From: Chitinispirillaceae bacterium
Lineage (GTDB): Bacteria; Fibrobacterota; Chitinivibrionia; Chitinivibrionales; Chitinispirillaceae
Assembly (NCBI GenBank): GCA_016926315.1
Contig: JAFGOU010000084.1
Coordinates: forward strand, 1 to 18,678
Length of the DNA: 18,678 nt
Direction: 5' to 3'
Positions 14,599-18,678 of this stretch are shown in pieces. The translations under genes were made by a program, and so were the position numbers. Below the pieces are notes generated by a model, which did not search any database, was not told the origin of the DNA, and saw only the letters and a program-made list of their open reading frames with translations. Position 1 is the stretch's first letter. Each line of letters opens with the position of its first letter.

Positions 14599-15375
14599 GA
14601 TTACCGGAGAGGGCGGCTTGAGATTGAAGTAGATACGGATGAAGATAATCATCGCCTCTTCCATCTCGCGGGGGGTGATAATGCCTTCGCTGCCTTTTGT
14701 CTTGTCTATTATTTTCTGGTACGCGCGCAGTTGATGCGCGAGTTCGCGCGACGCGATGCGCAGTTTGATGACATACTCCTGGCGTTTCTGCCACTGGTTG
14801 ACCCGCGCGTCGGTTTTGGGCGAATTCTGCGACACGTCGTATTCCTTTTCGGGTACGCGGGCGGCACGGGGGAGTGCCCCGGAGGTGTTTTGCGCCGCGC
14901 CGATGAAATAGTAATATCCCTTGAGAAAATTGGGAAAGTAGGAGTCAAGATAGCGGCATTTGGCCCACTCCTGTTTCTGGAGGAGCCGGTCGAATTCCTC
15001 CAGCGTCTGGATGAAGGCGTCGTTTACTTTTGAGATATACTTGATTTCGAATTTTGTCAGGAAACAGGCTTTTTCGGGCGATTCGTTGTACAGCGTTTTG
15101 TCCGATCCGCGGGGCGAGTTTTTAATGTGCATGTCGTTGCCCGTGCCGATCATGACCTGGTCGTTTGATTCGGGGAAGGTAATGCGGACCCCGTTGAAAT
15201 CGCCGGTAATGTAGTCGTTGCTAACGGTGATTTTCGGGAGGATGATTTTGTATTTTTCACGCGGCAGCAATTGAAGCGCTTCAGTACCGTTGTCAGCCGG
15301 AACACCGGTAAAAAAAACAAGCGCCGCAGAAACCGCAACAATGGTGCGGCGATGGTAATTAACACGTTCGGTCAT
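14578..15375 (-). CDS. Exported protein of unknown function
   Basis: This 265-residue protein has an N-terminal signal peptide: basic residues HRR (8-10), a hydrophobic stretch TIVAVSAALVFFTGV, and a likely cleavage near VPA-DN (about residue 27). The mature N-terminal part (about 35-80) is beta-rich (KIILPKITVSNDYITGDFNGVRITF). The remainder is helical and charged (KYISKVNDAFIQTLEEFDRLLQKQEW...), with several aromatic residues around DSYFPNFLKGYYYFIG. The gene has an excellent AAAGGAG ten bases before the ATG. A candidate promoter lies just upstream, so it may be transcribed on its own as well as from the ATPase gene. It shares a bidirectional terminator with the convergent gene. I recognise no family and predict only a periplasmic or surface location. 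Confidence 0.75.
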   Translation of the reverse strand: MTERVNYHRRTIVAVSAALVFFTGVPADNGTEALQLLPREKYKIILPKITVSNDYITGDFNGVRITFPESNDQVMIGTGNDMHIKNSPRGSDKTLYNESPEKACFLTKFEIKYISKVNDAFIQTLEEFDRLLQKQEWAKCRYLDSYFPNFLKGYYYFIGAAQNTSGALPRAARVPEKEYDVSQNSPKTDARVNQWQKRQEYVIKLRIASRELAHQLRAYQKIIDKTKGSEGIITPREMEEAMIIFIRIYFNLKPPSPVIMKNSRE

Positions 15376-15397
15376 TACCTTTTTTCTCCTTTAACCC

Positions 15398-15424
15398 CTT
15401 ATACCCCCGAGAGAAAAGGTGCAA
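15398..15424 (-). promoter_or_regulatory. Candidate promoter for exported-protein gene
   Basis: On the minus strand TTGCAC (15419-15424) is followed after 15 bases by TATAAG (15398-15403), close to sigma-70 hexamers but with a short spacer. The AAAGGAG ribosome-binding site (15386-15392) and the ATG (15373-15375) follow. Confidence 0.35.
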
Positions 15425-15445
15425 CTCTTCGCCGGGTATGCATCA

Positions 15446-16168
15446 TCATCCCGTCATGATACCCGCCTCCTCCGCGATCAGGAGAATATGCGGATCGAGC
15501 TTAAGATGAAGGGCCGATGCCGGGAACATTTCATGGTCTTTCACCAGTTTAAGATGAATATATTTACCGCACGCTTCAAGTTCTATAAAAACCGAAATAT
15601 CATCCATGAATGTTTGAAGCATGTCCGGGACCCCATTGGCCGCACCGTCCGGACCATGGTCGCGAAGCGATGCGCTGAACCAGAATTCTATTCCGCACTC
15701 TTCGGCAAATTGCCTGAAACTTCTGATGTCATCGATCGAGACCTTCTCGAAATCATATCCGTCCACCACCACCACGTCGGCGCGGAAGTTGCCGTCGTTG
15801 ATCATGGCGCGCAGGCTGTTCTGCACCTTATGGGCCGATATCGTGTCCTGCGTAAAATTCATGACGACCCGGTGCCTTATTATATCATCATGCACCTCCA
15901 TGGCGCCATCTAAACGATACCGTTTTGCTATCTCCTCAAAAATATCCTCATACCAGGAGATGATGTGGCCGGTATTCGAGGAAAAGGAAACATGGATGAC
16001 CTGTTTTCCCTTGAGAAGCTGGTCCGTGGCGATATGAACGAGACAGGCGGTTTTGCCGACACCCTTTGCCGCGGCAATGACGGCGATATTCCCCTTTCCC
16101 AATCCGCCGTGCAGGGACTGCTCCAGAATGCGCAACGGGCTCCTTTTTACCAGTTCGTTTCTGATCAT
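15446..16168 (-). CDS. Small RecA-superfamily (KaiC/RadA-like) ATPase
   Basis: This 240-residue P-loop protein has LEQSLHGGLGKGNIAVIAAAKGVGKTA (15-41), in which AAKGVGKT (33-40) is the Walker A motif. ADVVVVDGYDF (130-140) is a Walker B strand ending in D136, and FWFSASLRD (162-170) is a likely sensor strand. The order and the 'GGLGKGN' lead-in match the RecA/KaiC/RadA group rather than AAA+ proteins. It lacks a zinc finger, a Lon-like domain (both found in RadA), and a second KaiC domain. The ATG at 16166-16168 has AAGGA ten bases upstream. The longer frame from 16225 adds 19 residues of apparent leader. The gene lies 78 bp downstream of EF-G on the same strand. No close family name comes to mind, and its role (DNA, signalling or regulatory) is unknown. 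Confidence 0.8.
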   Translation of the reverse strand: MIRNELVKRSPLRILEQSLHGGLGKGNIAVIAAAKGVGKTACLVHIATDQLLKGKQVIHVSFSSNTGHIISWYEDIFEEIAKRYRLDGAMEVHDDIIRHRVVMNFTQDTISAHKVQNSLRAMINDGNFRADVVVVDGYDFEKVSIDDIRSFRQFAEECGIEFWFSASLRDHGPDGAANGVPDMLQTFMDDISVFIELEACGKYIHLKLVKDHEMFPASALHLKLDPHILLIAEEAGIMTG

Positions 16169-16220
16169 GACGGTGTGTTCCTTTTCCGTGCCATAAAAAA
16201 TATTAATCGCTGGTGGTGAA

Positions 16221-16237
16221 ACCAAACAATACCAAAC
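16221..16237. repeat. Short direct repeat in the gap upstream of the ATPase gene
   Basis: ACCAAAC occurs at 16221-16227 and again at 16231-16237. The copies start ten bases apart, about one helical turn. The spacing would suit a protein-binding site, but the repeat is short and its function unsupported. Confidence 0.25.
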
Positions 16238-16246
16238 CGTGCCCGG

Positions 16247-18328
16247 TTATCGTTCCTTTCTCCTGTCCTGATACTCTTTCTTGAGTTTTTCGGCGAGCGA
16301 GGCCGGCACCTTGCCGTACTTCAGGAACTCCATGGTAAACTCGGCCTTGCCCTGGGTGCAGGAGCGGAGCGCCGTCGAATAGCCGAACATTTCGCTGAGC
16401 GGCACCTCGGCGTCGACCCGGCAGAAATTGCTCTCTTCGGTCGTGCTCACAATGATACCGCGACGCTGGTTGATGGTTGCAAGAATATTGCCCTGGAATT
16501 CAGTCGGTCCTTCGACCGACACCTTCATGATGGGCTCGAGGATTTCGGGCTTCGCCTTTTCGTACGCCTGCCAGAAACCGTGGATCGCGGCCATCTGAAA
16601 GGCGATGTCCGAGGAGTCGACCGGGTGCCAGTTACCGTCGTTTATGGTGCATTTAACGCCCACGATAGGGAACCCGATGACCTTTCCCTTGGGCAGGCAG
16701 GCGCGGAACCCCTTGTCGCACGAGGGGATGTATTCCGAAGGGATCACGCCGCCCTTGATGCTGTCGACGAACTCGTACTCCTTGTCGGCAAACGGCTCGA
16801 TGATTCCGCCAACGCGGGCGTACTGGCCCGATCCCCCGGTTTGTTTTTTATGGGTGTAGTCGAAGCTCACCGCCCTGGTGATGGTCTCGCGGTAGGCGAC
16901 CTGGGGCATGCCGGTTTCGAGCTCGATCGCGTATTCACGCCGCATCCGTTCGATATAAATATCGAGGTGCAGCTCGCCCATTCCCTTGATGATGGTTTCG
17001 TTCGATTCCGGGTCCACGAAGGTCCTGAAGGTCGGGTCCTCCTTGGTAAACCGGTTGAGCGCCTTGCCGAGGCTGTCGGCTGATTTCCGGTCTTTCGGTT
17101 TGATTGCCAGGGAGATGACCGGTTCGGGTATGAACATCGAGGTCATGGCATAATTGAGGTCGTTTTCGGTAAAGGTGTCGCCCGAAGCGCAGTCGATGCC
17201 GAACATCGCGATGATATCTCCGCTGCCCGCTTCGCTTATATCCTCCAGGGAGTCGGCGTGGGTGCGGATGAGACGTCCGACCTTAAGCCGTTTTTTGCTG
17301 CGGGTGTTGACTAATTCCGACCCTTTGCGGATTGATCCTTGATAAATGCGAATGTAGGTAAGCTGGCCGTATTGACCGTCCTCGAGTTTGAACGCGAGGG
17401 CGATCGCCGGCGCCGAATGGTCGGCCGAGAGCGGGACCGGCGTCTCGTTATTGTCGAGATCGATTGCCTGGTGCGTGATGTCGCCGGGTGACGCCAGATA
17501 ATTCACCACGCCGTCGAGGAGTGGTTGAATGCCCTTGTTTTTATAGGCTGATCCGATGAATACCGGCGTGATCTGGAGCGAGAGCGTGCCTTTGCGCACC
17601 GCCGCAACGATCTGTTCGGGCGTCTCCCTGCCTTCCAGGCAGCCTTCCGCCAGTTCGTCGGAAAAGAGCGTAAGGGAGTCCAGCATCTCTTCGCGCCGCT
17701 TGCGGGCTTCGTCAAGAAGTTCCGCAGGAATGGCCTCTTCGCGGATGGCCTCGCCGTTTTTACCGTCAAAGTAAAGCGCCTTCATGGTGATCAGGTCCAC
17801 CACGCCGGAAAACGTTTCCGCCACGCCTATGGGTATCTGCATCAGCACGGTATGATGCCCGAGTTTTTCGCGGAGCTGGTCTTCGACGCGGAGGGGATTT
17901 GCCCCGGACCGGTCGGATTTGTTGATAAACGCGATCCGGGGAACGTTATAGCGTTTGAGCTGGCGGTCAACGGTGATGGACTGCGACTGTACGCCGCCCA
18001 CGGAACAGAGCACGAGAATGGCGCCGTCCAGCACGCGCAGGGCGCGTTCCACCTCTATCGTGAAATCGACGTGTCCGGGCGTGTCGATGATATTAATCGA
18101 ATGATCCTTCCAGGTCACGTTGGTGGCCGCGGACTGGATCGTGATGCCCCGCTCGCGTTCGAGGTCCATGGAGTCCATGGTGGCGCCGACCCCGTCTTTG
18201 CCTTTCACTTCGTGAATGGCATGGATTTTCTTGCAATAAAAGAGGATACGCTCGGTCAGGGTGGTCTTGCCCGAATCGATGTGCGCGCTGATGCCGATAT
18301 TCCGCATTTTTTCCAGTGACAGACTCAT
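16247..18328 (-). CDS. fusA: Translation elongation factor G, mitochondrial EFG1-like (spdEFG1) type
   Basis: This 693-residue GTPase drives translocation of tRNA and mRNA on the ribosome. The G motifs are complete: AHIDSGKTT (15-23), GITIQ (61-65), DTPGH (82-86), NKSD (136-139) and GSAYKNKG. Domains II to V follow to the end, including the domain IV segment [17 protein letters not shown]. The Ser in HIDSGKTT and the segments [18 protein letters not shown] and [17 protein letters not shown] closely match mitochondrial EFG1 (GFM1) rather than E. coli FusA. This places it with the spdEFG1 group. NKSD replaces the more usual NKMD or NKLD. I chose the ATG at 18326-18328, with GAGGAG 12 bases upstream, a slightly long spacing. 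No str operon partners (rpsL, rpsG, tuf) are adjacent. A second EF-G (EFG2) is expected elsewhere in the genome. Confidence 0.96.
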   Translation of the reverse strand: MSLSLEKMRNIGISAHIDSGKTTLTERILFYCKKIHAIHEVKGKDGVGATMDSMDLERERGITIQSAATNVTWKDHSINIIDTPGHVDFTIEVERALRVLDGAILVLCSVGGVQSQSITVDRQLKRYNVPRIAFINKSDRSGANPLRVEDQLREKLGHHTVLMQIPIGVAETFSGVVDLITMKALYFDGKNGEAIREEAIPAELLDEARKRREEMLDSLTLFSDELAEGCLEGRETPEQIVAAVRKGTLSLQITPVFIGSAYKNKGIQPLLDGVVNYLASPGDITHQAIDLDNNETPVPLSADHSAPAIALAFKLEDGQYGQLTYIRIYQGSIRKGSELVNTRSKKRLKVGRLIRTHADSLEDISEAGSGDIIAMFGIDCASGDTFTENDLNYAMTSMFIPEPVISLAIKPKDRKSADSLGKALNRFTKEDPTFRTFVDPESNETIIKGMGELHLDIYIERMRREYAIELETGMPQVAYRETITRAVSFDYTHKKQTGGSGQYARVGGIIEPFADKEYEFVDSIKGGVIPSEYIPSCDKGFRACLPKGKVIGFPIVGVKCTINDGNWHPVDSSDIAFQMAAIHGFWQAYEKAKPEILEPIMKVSVEGPTEFQGNILATINQRRGIIVSTTEESNFCRVDAEVPLSEMFGYSTALRSCTQGKAEFTMEFLKYGKVPASLAEKLKKEYQDRRKER

Positions 18329-18533
18329 GAACGTGGTACACTCCTCTACCATACCCTGGTGACGGTGCGCCGCGCAACGGACGGCCGGGCGCCGGTACAC
18401 AACAATCGATGACCCTCGAGCACAGGATCAAGCCTGTGCAGGATCGCGTTGAACCTCATACTGTATGTGTGCGATACAGCGGTTTTTCCCTGACTGCGGC
18501 GGGAACCGTAAACAATGGACGCGACAAAGGTCG

Positions 18534-18586
18534 TTAAAATCGGCTGGAAAATAGTATAGGTCAAAGGGTGTTGTCCAGTATTTTAA
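18534..18586. repeat. Imperfect inverted repeat upstream of EF-G
   Basis: TTAAAAT (18534-18540) plus CTGG (18544-18547) pair with CCAG (18575-18578) plus ATTTTAA (18580-18586). The arms give 11 base pairs, interrupted by a 3-versus-1 internal loop, around a 27-base loop. The candidate -10 hexamer lies inside the loop. It may be an operator, the terminator of an upstream gene, or the edge of a dispersed element. Confidence 0.5.
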
Positions 18587-18633
18587 GGATGGTACAGCGC
18601 TGCGGAGCGAAAAAGGTGTTTTAGGACAAGCCG

Positions 18634-18678
18634 CTAGCGCCGCCGCCATTTCTTTTGTTGCTTGGGGTGGTGCTTTAA
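18634..18678 (-). CDS. Possible C-terminal tail of a gene entering from the right edge
   Basis: Read leftward from the window end, one frame gives LKHHPKQQKKWRRR and then a TAG stop. Basic tails of this kind are common at the ends of RNA-binding proteins such as RNA helicases or pseudouridine synthases. Only 14 codons are visible, so this is a guess. Confidence 0.25.
   Translation of the reverse strand, partial: LKHHPKQQKKWRRR

Larger units (their letters stand above)
18329..18678 (-). promoter_or_regulatory. EF-G upstream region with two inverted repeats and a possible promoter
   Basis: This 350-bp stretch before EF-G has no convincing complete gene. It contains a 7-bp hairpin with a 6-base loop (GCACAGG 18420-18426, CCTGTGC 18433-18439) and a larger imperfect inverted repeat at 18534-18586. 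On the minus strand TATACT (18553-18558) is a good -10 match. TGGACA (18572-18577) resembles a -35 but leaves only 13 bases of spacer. It is the likely site of the EF-G promoter and leader. The last 45 bases may be the end of another gene. Confidence 0.4.

Noticed and set aside
18428..18649. 73-codon minus-strand open frame upstream of EF-G
   Set aside because: It has no ribosome-binding site and no domain, and it runs through the inverted repeat and promoter-like region.
1..18678. CRISPR arrays, tRNA or rRNA genes, insertion sequences, attachment sites
   Set aside because: I looked for regularly spaced repeats, cloverleaf-like segments, transposase or integrase motifs and terminal inverted repeats, and found none by eye.

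Overview
The window is a GC-rich, gene-dense bacterial chromosome segment with fifteen well-supported protein genes on both strands and no tRNA, rRNA, CRISPR array or insertion sequence that I can see. An AsmA-like envelope protein and a family 9 (heptosyltransferase-type) glycosyltransferase point to a diderm, LPS-bearing organism. The elongation factor G is of the mitochondrial EFG1-like type (G1 motif AHIDSGKTT, then GITIQSAAT and [11 protein letters not shown]). In bacteria this type is known from spirochaetes, planctomycetes and deltaproteobacteria (spdEFG1). A spirochaete-like or related lineage is therefore plausible, but the phylum cannot be fixed from this window.

Layout. Positions 2-2194 (+): the 3' end of an AsmA-like gene directly abuts a THUMP/SAM RNA methyltransferase gene. 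Positions 2163-7958 (-): family-B DNA polymerase II (polB), then two polytopic GT-C type glycosyltransferases. The last of these overlaps the methyltransferase gene tail-to-tail by 32 bp. Positions 8074-9377 (+): a small coiled-coil protein and a membrane-anchored M23 peptidase, divergent from polB. Positions 9396-10541 (-): a tail-anchored Hanks-type Ser/Thr kinase, divergent from the GT9 gene at 10670-11668 (+). Positions 11766-13941 (+): a tight cluster of a small exported protein, thioredoxin and a B12-binding-type radical SAM enzyme. Positions 14047-14568 (+): a flavin-reductase-like protein. It converges on an exported protein of unknown function (14578-15375, -), and one hairpin carrying both stop codons lies between them. 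Positions 15446-18328 (-): a small RecA-superfamily ATPase downstream of EF-G.

The themes are cell-envelope construction (AsmA-like, two GT-C enzymes, GT9, M23 peptidase, exported proteins), information processing (RNA methyltransferase, Pol II, EF-G, RecA-like ATPase) and redox or radical chemistry (thioredoxin, radical SAM, flavin reductase). I see no complete multi-gene system that is clearly undescribed. The best leads are homopolymer tracts inside the GT-C and peptidase genes, nested palindromes in frame within a variable loop of polB, the orphan RecA-like ATPase, the exported-protein/thioredoxin/radical-SAM cluster, a hairpin masking the ribosome-binding site of the coiled-coil gene, and an inverted repeat in the long EF-G leader.
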